In this document: one piece after another, positions 9,504-17,944 of the stretch | Numbering within the stretch: the first letter of the stretch is position 1 | Layout of the letters: each line of letters starts with the position of its first letter | Source: Alphaproteobacteria bacterium | GTDB lineage: Bacteria > Pseudomonadota > Alphaproteobacteria > Rhodobacterales > Rhodobacteraceae | Reading direction: 5' to 3' | DNA length: 64,000 bases | Assembly: GCA_030431485.1 (NCBI GenBank) | Contig: JAUIIR010000004.1 | Span: forward strand, 1 to 64,000 | Translations under genes and position numbers: made by a program | The notes under the pieces: model-generated | Told to the model about the DNA's origin: nothing | Databases searched by the model: none | What the model saw: only the letters and a program-made list of their open reading frames with translations

Positions 9504-10336
9504 TTCTGGCGCTCCATCCGTAGCATGCGGTCGAGAATTATCGCCACCACAACAATCACAAAGCCGCTTTCAAAGCCGCGCGCGGTGTTCACCTGATTGA
9601 GCGCGCGCACCACCGGTACGCCAAGACCGTCGGCGCCCACGAGCGCCGCGATCACCACCATCGACAACGACAGCATGATGGTCTGGTTCAGCCCGGTCAT
9701 GATTTGTGGCAGCGCAGACGGCAATTCGACCTTCCACAACAATTGCGATTTCGTGGCGCCAAAGGCCTCTGCCGCTTCGATCAGGGGCAGGGGCGTCGAG
9801 CTGACGCCCAGATGTGTCAGGCGGATCGGCGCGGGTAGCACGAAGATCACTGTAGCGATCAGCCCCGGCACCATGCCGATGCCAAAAAATACAATTGCCG
9901 GAATGAGGTAGACAAAGGTCGGCAGCGTCTGCATCAGGTCCAGAACCGGCCGCATCCATGCATAAAGCTTTGGTCGATGGGCCACCGCGATGCCGATTGG
10001 CACGCCCACACCCATACACACCACGCAGGCCGACAGAACCAATGTCAGGCTTTCGGTCGTTTCTTCCCAGTAGCCTTGATTGATGATGAACAGAAATCCT
10101 ACGGCGACGAACAGCGCGACTTTCCAACTGCGCTGGAGGTAATAGGTCAGAGCCACAAAAAAAGCGATGATCACCAGCGGATGGGGCGTCTGAAGCAGCC
10201 ACAAGAAACCGTCAATCATCGCCTCCAGCCCGTCCGAGAGCGCATCAAAGAAAAACGCGCCATTGCTTTCTAGCCAGTCGAAAGCATCCCCGGCGATCTG
10301 ACCAACCGGGATCTTGTTCTCTGTCAACCAATCCAT
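9500..10336 (-). CDS. choW: Choline ABC transporter permease
   Basis: ProW-like permease with EAAEAFGATKSQLLWKVELPSALPQIMTGLNQTIMLSLSMVVIAALVG. Confidence 0.9.
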   Translation of the reverse strand: MDWLTENKIPVGQIAGDAFDWLESNGAFFFDALSDGLEAMIDGFLWLLQTPHPLVIIAFFVALTYYLQRSWKVALFVAVGFLFIINQGYWEETTESLTLVLSACVVCMGVGVPIGIAVAHRPKLYAWMRPVLDLMQTLPTFVYLIPAIVFFGIGMVPGLIATVIFVLPAPIRLTHLGVSSTPLPLIEAAEAFGATKSQLLWKVELPSALPQIMTGLNQTIMLSLSMVVIAALVGADGLGVPVVRALNQVNTARGFESGFVIVVVAIILDRMLRMERQK

Positions 10337-10363
10337 GAAAGCGTCCTGTAGGTCCTGAAGAAA

Positions 10364-10390
10364 GGGCGGCCCGTGGCCGCCCCTGTCGTA
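10364..10390 (-). terminator. Intercistronic hairpin between choX and choW (possible attenuator)
   Basis: gggcggcc-cgt-ggccgccc, 8-bp perfect stem (10364-10382). Reading on the minus strand, the stem is followed by TTTCTT. Confidence 0.55.
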
Positions 10391-10399
10391 TTTGGGTTA

Positions 10400-11314
10400 C
10401 TAAAGGGCGGCCTTGACCGCGGCCACGGCATCGCCACCGTCCTTGGTCGTGACACCATCCAGCCAGCCCATGTAGGCGTCTGGGTTGGCCTGCAGCCATG
10501 CAGTTGCGGCGTCACGCGCCTCTTCACCATCGTTCAGGATCGCGCCCATGATTTCGTTTTCCATCGCGAGGGTGAATTCGAGGTTGTTCAGCAGTTTACC
10601 GACATTCGGGCACGCATCTACAAACCCTGCACTGGTGTTGGTGTATACGGTTGCACCGCCAAGGTTCGGGCCAAACCAGTCATCGCCGCCTTCAAGATAG
10701 GTCATCTCGAAATTGGCATTCATCGGATGCGGCTCCCAGCCCAAAAACACAACCGGCTCGCCGCGATCATCAGCGCGCGCGACCTGTGCCAGCATCCCTT
10801 GTTCCGAGCTTTCGACAACTTCGAACCCTTCAAGGCCAAATGCATTCGCTTCGATCATATCCATGATCAGGCGGTTTCCGTCATTGCCCGGTTCGATGCC
10901 GTAGATCTCGCCATCCAGCGCATCCATCTGGGCGGCGATGCTGTCAAAGCTGGTGATGCCAAGGTCGGCACCTGCCTTGTTTGTAGCCAGCGTATATTTC
11001 GCGCCTTCAAGGTTTGCGCGCACCGTGTCGACGGTGCCCGCCTCGCGGTAGGGTGCGATGTCGGCTTCCATCGTCGGCATCCAGTTGCCAAGGAAGACGT
11101 CCACATCGCCTTCCGCCAGCGCGGTGTAGGTGACGGGCACCGACAAAACCTTGATGTCTGTCTCATATCCCAGCGCGTCCAAAACGACAGTTGTCGCTGC
11201 TGTCGTCGCAGTGATGTCGGTCCAACCCACGTCCGAGAATGTGACGCTGTCGCAGTCTGCCGTGGCGGCGCCTGCAGCACAAATCGCAAGTACGGAAAGT
11301 GAAGATTTCATCAT
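10400..11314 (-). CDS. choX: Choline ABC transporter substrate-binding protein
   Basis: 304 aa with signal peptide; VTFSDVGWTDITATTAATTVVLDALGYETDIKVLSVPVTYTALAEGDVDVFLGNWMPTME, typical of ChoX. Confidence 0.9.
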   Translation of the reverse strand: MMKSSLSVLAICAAGAATADCDSVTFSDVGWTDITATTAATTVVLDALGYETDIKVLSVPVTYTALAEGDVDVFLGNWMPTMEADIAPYREAGTVDTVRANLEGAKYTLATNKAGADLGITSFDSIAAQMDALDGEIYGIEPGNDGNRLIMDMIEANAFGLEGFEVVESSEQGMLAQVARADDRGEPVVFLGWEPHPMNANFEMTYLEGGDDWFGPNLGGATVYTNTSAGFVDACPNVGKLLNNLEFTLAMENEIMGAILNDGEEARDAATAWLQANPDAYMGWLDGVTTKDGGDAVAAVKAAL

Positions 11315-11350
11315 GTCTCAAGTCTCCCTGTCAGAAGGTGTTTGTTTTTG

Positions 11351-11371
11351 TTGATTGACGAGTCAATTAAA
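11351..11371. promoter_or_regulatory. Candidate BetI operator in the choX/betI divergent intergenic region
   Basis: ttgattgacgagtcaattaaa; core attgac-ga-gtcaat is a perfect palindrome between divergent choX and betI. Confidence 0.6.
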
Positions 11372-11420
11372 AACGCCATACGGTCCCGCACGTCAAACAC
11401 TTAATTTTTCGGAGTCGAAC

Positions 11421-12017
11421 GTGCCGAAGCTCGGGATGGAGCCTATACGCCGAGAGGCGTTGGTAAAAGCGACGATTGCGGAGATCGGGCAGGCGGGGTC
11501 ACTCGACGTGACTGTGGCCCAGATCGCGCGGCGCGCTGGCATGTCCTCTGCGCTGGCGCATCACTACTTTGGCGGTAAAGACCAGATTTTCCTCGCCGCG
11601 ATGCGTCACACGCTGAGCCTCTACGGTGCAGAAGTGCGCGGCGCTCTGGCCATGGCGCAGGGACCTCGTGCCCGCACCGAAGCGATTATCCGTGCTGGGT
11701 TTACCCGCTCCAACTTTCGTCGCGAAGTTGTTGCCGCGTGGCTGAATTTTTACGTTCTGGCCCAGTCCGATGATCAGGCGCGGAGGCTGCTGGGTGTGTA
11801 TCAGCGTCGCCTGCACTCGAATCTTCTCTACAATCTGCGCGCTCTGATCGGGCCGCGCGCATCCGAAGCCGCCTTGCGGATCGCCGGTTTGATTGATGGC
11901 CTCTACCTGCGTGAAGCGCTCAGCAAAGACATACCGTCCGGGGATGAGGCCACGCGGCAGGTTTTAACACTGCTCAACTACGAAATTGCCCAAGCTGACA
12001 GGGAGCCGACACCATGA
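11421..12017 (+). CDS. betI: TetR-family transcriptional repressor BetI
   Basis: GTG start at 11421 gives [64 protein letters not shown], the BetI N-terminus; followed by betB and betA. Confidence 0.9.
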   Translation: MPKLGMEPIRREALVKATIAEIGQAGSLDVTVAQIARRAGMSSALAHHYFGGKDQIFLAAMRHTLSLYGAEVRGALAMAQGPRARTEAIIRAGFTRSNFRREVVAAWLNFYVLAQSDDQARRLLGVYQRRLHSNLLYNLRALIGPRASEAALRIAGLIDGLYLREALSKDIPSGDEATRQVLTLLNYEIAQADREPTP

Positions 12018-13471
12018 GCTATGACACTCAGCCGAACGCCAGCCACTTTATCGACGGCACCTATGTCGAGGACACAGCCGGTGTCCCGATTCCGGTGATT
12101 TATCCTGCCACGGGTGAACAGGTGGCGACGGTCTATGCCGCCACGCCAGCGATAATCGACAAGGCGCTCGCCGCGGCGCAACGCGCCCAGAAAGCCTGGG
12201 CCGCGATGTCCGGTACAGAACGTGGCCGTATCCTGCGCCGGGCTGCGGACATGATGCGCGAGCACAATCACGACCTGTCCGTGTTAGAAACCTACGATAC
12301 CGGCAAACCCTATCAGGAAACCATCGCGGTCGATGCAACCAGCGGTGCGGATGCGCTGGAATATTTCGGTGGTCTCGCCGGTAGCTTGACCGGAGAGCAC
12401 ATTCAGCTTGGCGAAGACTGGGTCTACACCCGTCGCGAACCTTTGGGCGTATGTGTCGGCATTGGAGCCTGGAACTACCCGACCCAAATCGCATGCTGGA
12501 AAGGCGCGCCGGCATTGGCCTGTGGCAATACCATGGTGTTCAAACCCTCCGAGACAACACCGCTATGTGCTCTCAAGGTCGCCGAGATCCTGCACGAGGC
12601 GGGTCTGCCGGCTGGTGCTTACAATGTTGTTCAGGGGCTGGGTGAGGTCGGGGCGTCGCTCGTTACGGATCCGCGGGTGGCAAAGGTATCTCTGACCGGT
12701 TCTGTACCAACTGGTAAAAAAGTCTACGCAGCCGCGGCCGAGCAGATGAAGCATGTGACAATGGAACTGGGGGGCAAATCTCCCTTGCTGATTTTCGATG
12801 ACGCGGATCTGGAAAACGCGGTCGGCGGGGCGATCCTGGGCAATTTTTATTCCTCGGGTCAGGTCTGTTCGAACGGGACACGGGTATTTGTGCAGAAGGG
12901 TATTAAGGAAGAGTTTCTAAAAAGACTGACAGAGCGCCTTTCTAACGCTGTGATCGGGGATCCGTTGGACGAAGCGACCAATTTCGGACCTATGGTTTCC
13001 GAGAAACAGATGAAAATCGTCCTCGATTACATTGATAAAGGCGAAAATGAAGGCGCGCGGCTGGTCACGGGCGGCAAGCGTCTGGAGCGTGACGGTTTCT
13101 ATCTGCAACCAACTGTTTTTGCAGATGTCACAGACGATATGACCATAGCGCAGGAAGAAATTTTTGGCCCGGTCATGGCCGTGCTTGATTTTGAAACTGA
13201 AGTTGAGGCGATAACCCGCGCAAATGCAACGGAATTTGGCCTTTCAGCAGGTGTATTCACCCGCGACTTGTCGCGGGCCCATCGTGTCATTGCTCAGCTC
13301 GAAGCGGGCAGCTGCTTTATCAACTCCTATAATGATGCTCCGGTCGAAGCGCCGTTCGGCGGCACCAAAATGTCAGGTGTCGGGCGCGAGAATTCAAAAG
13401 CCGCGATCAATCACTACAGCGAGCTGAAATCTGTCTATGTCCGCATGGGCGACGTCGAAGCTCCGTTCTAA
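12014..13471 (+). CDS. betB: Betaine-aldehyde dehydrogenase
   Basis: 485 aa ALDH with [23 protein letters not shown] and [12 protein letters not shown]; downstream of betI. Confidence 0.95.
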   Translation: MSYDTQPNASHFIDGTYVEDTAGVPIPVIYPATGEQVATVYAATPAIIDKALAAAQRAQKAWAAMSGTERGRILRRAADMMREHNHDLSVLETYDTGKPYQETIAVDATSGADALEYFGGLAGSLTGEHIQLGEDWVYTRREPLGVCVGIGAWNYPTQIACWKGAPALACGNTMVFKPSETTPLCALKVAEILHEAGLPAGAYNVVQGLGEVGASLVTDPRVAKVSLTGSVPTGKKVYAAAAEQMKHVTMELGGKSPLLIFDDADLENAVGGAILGNFYSSGQVCSNGTRVFVQKGIKEEFLKRLTERLSNAVIGDPLDEATNFGPMVSEKQMKIVLDYIDKGENEGARLVTGGKRLERDGFYLQPTVFADVTDDMTIAQEEIFGPVMAVLDFETEVEAITRANATEFGLSAGVFTRDLSRAHRVIAQLEAGSCFINSYNDAPVEAPFGGTKMSGVGRENSKAAINHYSELKSVYVRMGDVEAPF

Positions 13472-13480
13472 GGCTCTGAT

Positions 13481-15139
13481 ATGAAATCTGATTATGTCAT
13501 CGTGGGTGCAGGCTCTGCTGGCTGTGCCCTGGCGTACCGTTTGTCCGAGGCGGGCAAGTCCGTGATCGTCATCGAACATGGCGGCACGGATGCCGGGCCG
13601 TTCATTCAGATGCCTGGTGCGCTCAGCTATCCGATGAATATGAAGCGCTATGACTGGGGGTATCGAACGGAGCCGGAACCACATCTTGGAGGGCGCCGCT
13701 TGGCGTGTCCGCGTGGCAAGGTGATTGGCGGGTCGTCCTCAATCAATGGTATGATCTACGTACGCGGTCATGCGCGCGATTACGACAATTGGCGCGATCA
13801 GGGAGCAGCCGGGTGGGGCTATGCGGATGTCCTGCCATATTTTCAGAGGCTTGAGAGCTGGCATTCAGGTGGTCATGGCGGCGACCCTGACTGGCGCGGC
13901 ACGGGTGGCCCGCTGCATGTGACGCGCGGTGCGCGCACCAATCCACTGACCCAAGCCTTTGTCGAGGCGGGCGCGCAGGCGGGGTATGGCGTTACAGGCG
14001 ACTACAACGGCCACCGTCAGGAGGGCGTTGGGCCATTTGACATGACGGTGTGGCAAGGCGAACGGTGGTCGGCGGCGAAGGCGTATCTTCGACCGGCCAT
14101 GAAGCGCGAGAACTGCAACCTTATCAGGGGTTTCGCGCGGCGTGTTGTGATCCAGAACGGCCGTGCTGTTGCGGTTGAAATCGAACAGGGCGGTCAGATT
14201 ACGCAAATCGCTGCCAATGTTGAAGTGATACTTGCAGCATCGGCCATTAACTCACCGAAATTATTGATGCTTTCCGGGATTGGCCCGGCCGCGCATCTGC
14301 GCGAGCATGGGATCGACGTGGTTGCTGATCGTCCGGGTGTCGGGCAGAACCTGCAGGACCATCTTGAGGTCTATGTGCAAGCCGCCGCAAGCCAACCGGT
14401 GAGCCTTTATAAGTACTGGAACCTCTTGGGCAAAGCCTATGTCGGTGCGCGCTGGTTGCTGACAAGAACCGGACCCGGAGCGTCTAACCAGTTTGAAAGT
14501 GCTGGATTTATTCGGTCTCGGGCGGGGGTTGAGTATCCGGATCTTCAGATTCATTTCCTGCCCATCGCAGTGCGGTATGACGGGCAAACGGCGGCTGAGG
14601 GGCATGGGTTTCAGGCGCATATCGGGCCGATGCGGTCGCCCTCTCGGGGGGCGGTTTCGTTAACGTCATCGGATCCGAAATCCGACCCCCGGATCTTTTT
14701 CAACTACATGAGCCACGAGCAGGATTGGGCGGATTTCCGGCAGGGTATCCGGCTGGTGCGCGATATCTTTGCTCAAGACGCATTCAAACCGTTCTACAGC
14801 CATGAAATCCAGCCCGGTGATCACGCGCAAAGTGATGAAATGCTTGACGATTTCATCCGCGATCATGCCGAGAGTGCGTATCATCCCTGCGGGACCTGCA
14901 AGATGGGCGCAAAAGAGGATCCGATGGCTGTTGTCGATCCGGAAACGCGCGTGATCGGGGTTGATGGATTGCGTGTCGCCGACAGTTCAATTTTTCCGCG
15001 GATTACCAACGGAAATCTTAACGCACCGTCGATTTTGGTGGGTGAAAAGGCGTCGGATCACATTCTGGGCAAGTCGCCGCTTCCGTCCGACAATCGGCAA
15101 CCTTGGATTCATCCCGAATGGGAAACCGCGCAGCGTTGA
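13481..15139 (+). CDS. betA: Choline dehydrogenase (GMC oxidoreductase)
   Basis: 552 aa; [61 protein letters not shown]...[14 protein letters not shown]; bet operon context. Confidence 0.95.
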   Translation: MKSDYVIVGAGSAGCALAYRLSEAGKSVIVIEHGGTDAGPFIQMPGALSYPMNMKRYDWGYRTEPEPHLGGRRLACPRGKVIGGSSSINGMIYVRGHARDYDNWRDQGAAGWGYADVLPYFQRLESWHSGGHGGDPDWRGTGGPLHVTRGARTNPLTQAFVEAGAQAGYGVTGDYNGHRQEGVGPFDMTVWQGERWSAAKAYLRPAMKRENCNLIRGFARRVVIQNGRAVAVEIEQGGQITQIAANVEVILAASAINSPKLLMLSGIGPAAHLREHGIDVVADRPGVGQNLQDHLEVYVQAAASQPVSLYKYWNLLGKAYVGARWLLTRTGPGASNQFESAGFIRSRAGVEYPDLQIHFLPIAVRYDGQTAAEGHGFQAHIGPMRSPSRGAVSLTSSDPKSDPRIFFNYMSHEQDWADFRQGIRLVRDIFAQDAFKPFYSHEIQPGDHAQSDEMLDDFIRDHAESAYHPCGTCKMGAKEDPMAVVDPETRVIGVDGLRVADSSIFPRITNGNLNAPSILVGEKASDHILGKSPLPSDNRQPWIHPEWETAQR

Positions 15140-15150
15140 ACAGGACGGTT

Positions 15151-15175
15151 CGTACGCTTGAAACGTACGGTTTGT
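15151..15175 (+). terminator. Possible stem-loop downstream of betA
   Basis: cgtacg-cttgaaa-cgtacg followed by gtttgt; short stem and weak T-tract. Confidence 0.3.
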
Positions 15176-15279
15176 CGGCACCGGCTATTGGATTAATGTG
15201 TTCTGGTTTTTAGATCGAAAAATTGAATTCGTTCGATTTTTTGCATCTTTCTGGCAAGGCTTTTTTTAACGCCTGTCGA

Positions 15280-16557
15280 CTACGGTGCTCCCGTCGGCAC
15301 CGCCTTCCGGAACTCCCGGCCCAAGGGTCTCCAGGTGGTGATGCTTAGAATGAGAACGCCGGAGGCGGCCACGATGAAAGGAACAGCCAAGGCCGCATCA
15401 CGGGAGAGGACGGAACTGGCCATGTTCACCAATGCGCCAGACAGAATCAGGCCGATGGGCATCATGCCCCATGCCAGCAAACGATAAACGCTGTTGACGC
15501 GTCCAAGCAGGGCGTCCGGAATCGTGCGTTGGCGGTAGGATACCGAGACTGTGTTCCAGACAATACCCGAGAACTGAAACGCAGCGAGGATTAGGGCGAC
15601 AGAGACTGCATCCGGTGCAAAAGGTATCGCAATGAAGGCAAATGCAGAAAAAAGCTGTGCCCATTGGGCGGTGCGACCGGGGCCAAACCGACGCACGATC
15701 GTGTCGCCAACCAGCCCGCCCGCAATACCGCCAACAGCAGCGAAGGCGAGCATCAGTCCGTAAGACTGTGCGCCAAGTCCAAGGACCTCTTGAGCGTAGA
15801 GGACGAGGGCGATCATCACCATTTGGTCAAACAGGTTCCAAAATCCGGTTACAACTGCAAGAAGCCGGAGAAGAGGCGCGTTGCGCAAATAGGAGAGACC
15901 CTCGCGCAGTTCTGACGTCCAGTTGCGGGTGGCATGCCTGCCCGGAGAGAATCTGCCCTGAAGGCCGATGATCATAAGGGCCGCAAGCGCGAAGGCGACT
16001 GCATTTGCGGCGAAGGGGAGCCAAACGATATAGGCGATCAAAACGGCACCAATCGCGGGCCCGATCAGCGCATTGCCAACCAGTTCCACGCTCCACAAAC
16101 GTCCGTTGGCAGTTTCCAAGTGGTCGTGAGCCACCAACGCAGGCAGCATGGTCTGAGCTGCATTGTCCCGAAAGACCTCGGCAGTGCCAATAACCAAGGC
16201 TGAAACCAGCAGCATCGTGAATAAGCCCGGCTGCGCAATGCCCGTTTCGGAGGGCGTGGCAGGAGGCAGAGCCAAGGCAACCGCAAGCGTCGCCCCACCA
16301 AAGGCCACAGCACGGACAATATCCATCGCAAGGATCAGGTGCTTGCGGTTGACCCGGTCCGTGACAAGCCCGGCGGGCAAAGCAAAGACAACCCAGGGCA
16401 GGCGCAACGCGACCGGCATCAGCGAGATAAGGAATGGGTCACGGGTCAGCAGGGTTGCTACCCATGCCCAGACAACAATCGCGATGCCGTCAGCCAGATT
16501 TGTAAGACCGCTTGCTATGATGAAACGCGGCAAATGTGAGCGAGGCGCGGCGGGCAT
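15280..16557 (-). CDS. MFS transporter
   Basis: Start chosen at MPAAPRSHLPRFIIASGLTNLADGIAIVVWAWVATLLTRDPFLISLMPVALRLPWVVFALPAGLVTDRVNRK (16557); about 12 hydrophobic segments. Confidence 0.85.
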   Translation of the reverse strand: MPAAPRSHLPRFIIASGLTNLADGIAIVVWAWVATLLTRDPFLISLMPVALRLPWVVFALPAGLVTDRVNRKHLILAMDIVRAVAFGGATLAVALALPPATPSETGIAQPGLFTMLLVSALVIGTAEVFRDNAAQTMLPALVAHDHLETANGRLWSVELVGNALIGPAIGAVLIAYIVWLPFAANAVAFALAALMIIGLQGRFSPGRHATRNWTSELREGLSYLRNAPLLRLLAVVTGFWNLFDQMVMIALVLYAQEVLGLGAQSYGLMLAFAAVGGIAGGLVGDTIVRRFGPGRTAQWAQLFSAFAFIAIPFAPDAVSVALILAAFQFSGIVWNTVSVSYRQRTIPDALLGRVNSVYRLLAWGMMPIGLILSGALVNMASSVLSRDAALAVPFIVAASGVLILSITTWRPLGREFRKAVPTGAP

Positions 16558-16697
16558 CGGATGTGAAATCTCGGTCAGGTTGTGCCCGGCGGAGAAGACG
16601 CGCGCCGACGAGGAAGTGCAAGCGCTTAATCCTTGTTCATGTTTGGGAACCGATATGGCGGATTGCGCGTTCGCTCTGCAACCTCCTGTAACCTGCA

Positions 16698-17345
16698 ATG
16701 AGGATGGCGTATCACAGCCACATGACCGACTCGCTCTCTGACATGATTGCCTGTCCCAAGTGTGACGCGCTGCATCGCGTTCCACTGTTGGACAAAGGTG
16801 CTGAGGCCAAATGTGTGCGCTGCGGAACCGTTTTGATGGCACCTCGCGATGGTGCGATGACGCGGATCGTCATGCTGTCGCTGACCGCGCTGATCCTGAT
16901 GATTGCAGCGGTATTTTTCCCGTTTCTCAAACTCAGCATTCAGGGGCTTGGTCGCGAAAGCTCGGTTTTTGACGCGATCCTTGCCTTTTCGGATGGGCTG
17001 ATGCTGCCGCTGTCCTTCGCGGTCGCAGCGTTGATTGTGGTCCTGCCGATGATGCGCTTCATCGCGCTGATCTACGTGTTTGCGCCGATGGCGCTGGGTT
17101 GGGCGCCGGCGCGCCATGCGAAAGCGGTTTACAAGCTGGCTGAAACGGTGCGGCCCTGGGCGATGGCAGAGATTTTTATCATCGGTGTGGCGGTGGCTTT
17201 GGTGAAAGTGGCGGGGCTTGCGCAGGTCACTTTGGGTCCGGCCTTCTGGGCCTTTGTGGGACTGGTGATCGTAACCGTTCTTAAAGATAACTTCATGTGT
17301 CGGGTGACTGTATGGCAAACGCTGAACACGCGCAGCCCGTCCTGA
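16698..17345 (+). CDS. Paraquat-inducible protein A family membrane protein
   Basis: Zinc-ribbon CPKCDALHRVPLLDKGAEAKCVRCG plus a PqiA-type TM bundle; an alternative start is ATG 16722. Confidence 0.85.
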   Translation: MRMAYHSHMTDSLSDMIACPKCDALHRVPLLDKGAEAKCVRCGTVLMAPRDGAMTRIVMLSLTALILMIAAVFFPFLKLSIQGLGRESSVFDAILAFSDGLMLPLSFAVAALIVVLPMMRFIALIYVFAPMALGWAPARHAKAVYKLAETVRPWAMAEIFIIGVAVALVKVAGLAQVTLGPAFWAFVGLVIVTVLKDNFMCRVTVWQTLNTRSPS

Positions 17346-17944
17346 CCGCGCGCGCGGCGGGGCTGGTGGGCTGTGGTGAATGCGGCCACGTGTACCCGAT
17401 GGGGACAGAGGCGTGCTCGGTCTGCGGGACCGAGCTGATCAGCCGTGACATGGCCAGCCTGCAAAGGGTCTGGGCGTGGTTGTTTGCCGGGTTGGTGGTT
17501 TATGTTCCTGCCAATGTGTACCCGATGCTGCGCACCTCAACGCTGGGTCGCACTCAGGAAAGTACAATTGTGGGCGGGGTGTTCGACCTGATCCATCACG
17601 GCTCGATCGGTGTGGCGCTGATCGTGTTTGTTGCATCGGTGGTCATCCCGGTGAGCAAGTTCATCGCCATCGCCTATCTCGCGATGCGCGTTCACAAGCG
17701 CAAACCCGGGACTTCGAGCCATTTCCATCTATATGAATTTGTCGAATTCATTGGCCGATGGTCAATGATCGACGTCTTTGTGGTGGCCATTCTTTCGGCT
17801 CTTGTGCAGTTGAATTTCGTGGCCACGATCAATCCCGGAATCGCCGCCGTCAGCTTTGCGCTTTCGGTTGCATTCACCATGATTTCGGCCAATAGCTTCG
17901 ATCCCAAGTTGATTTGGGATGCGCCTGAAGGAAAACCGGTTTGA
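17297..17944 (+). CDS. Paraquat-inducible protein A family membrane protein (second half-PqiA)
   Basis: CGECGHVYPMGTEACSVCG zinc ribbon; VYVPANVYPMLRTSTLGRTQESTIVGGVFDLIHHGSIGVALIVFVASVVIPVSKF; probable start near 17312. Confidence 0.88.
   Translation: MSGDCMANAEHAQPVLTARAAGLVGCGECGHVYPMGTEACSVCGTELISRDMASLQRVWAWLFAGLVVYVPANVYPMLRTSTLGRTQESTIVGGVFDLIHHGSIGVALIVFVASVVIPVSKFIAIAYLAMRVHKRKPGTSSHFHLYEFVEFIGRWSMIDVFVVAILSALVQLNFVATINPGIAAVSFALSVAFTMISANSFDPKLIWDAPEGKPV

Noticed and set aside
15212-15247. Hairpin atcgaa...ttcgattttttgc between betA and the MFS gene, considered as a bidirectional terminator
   Set aside because: Only 6-bp AT-rich arms with a long loop; too weak to call confidently.
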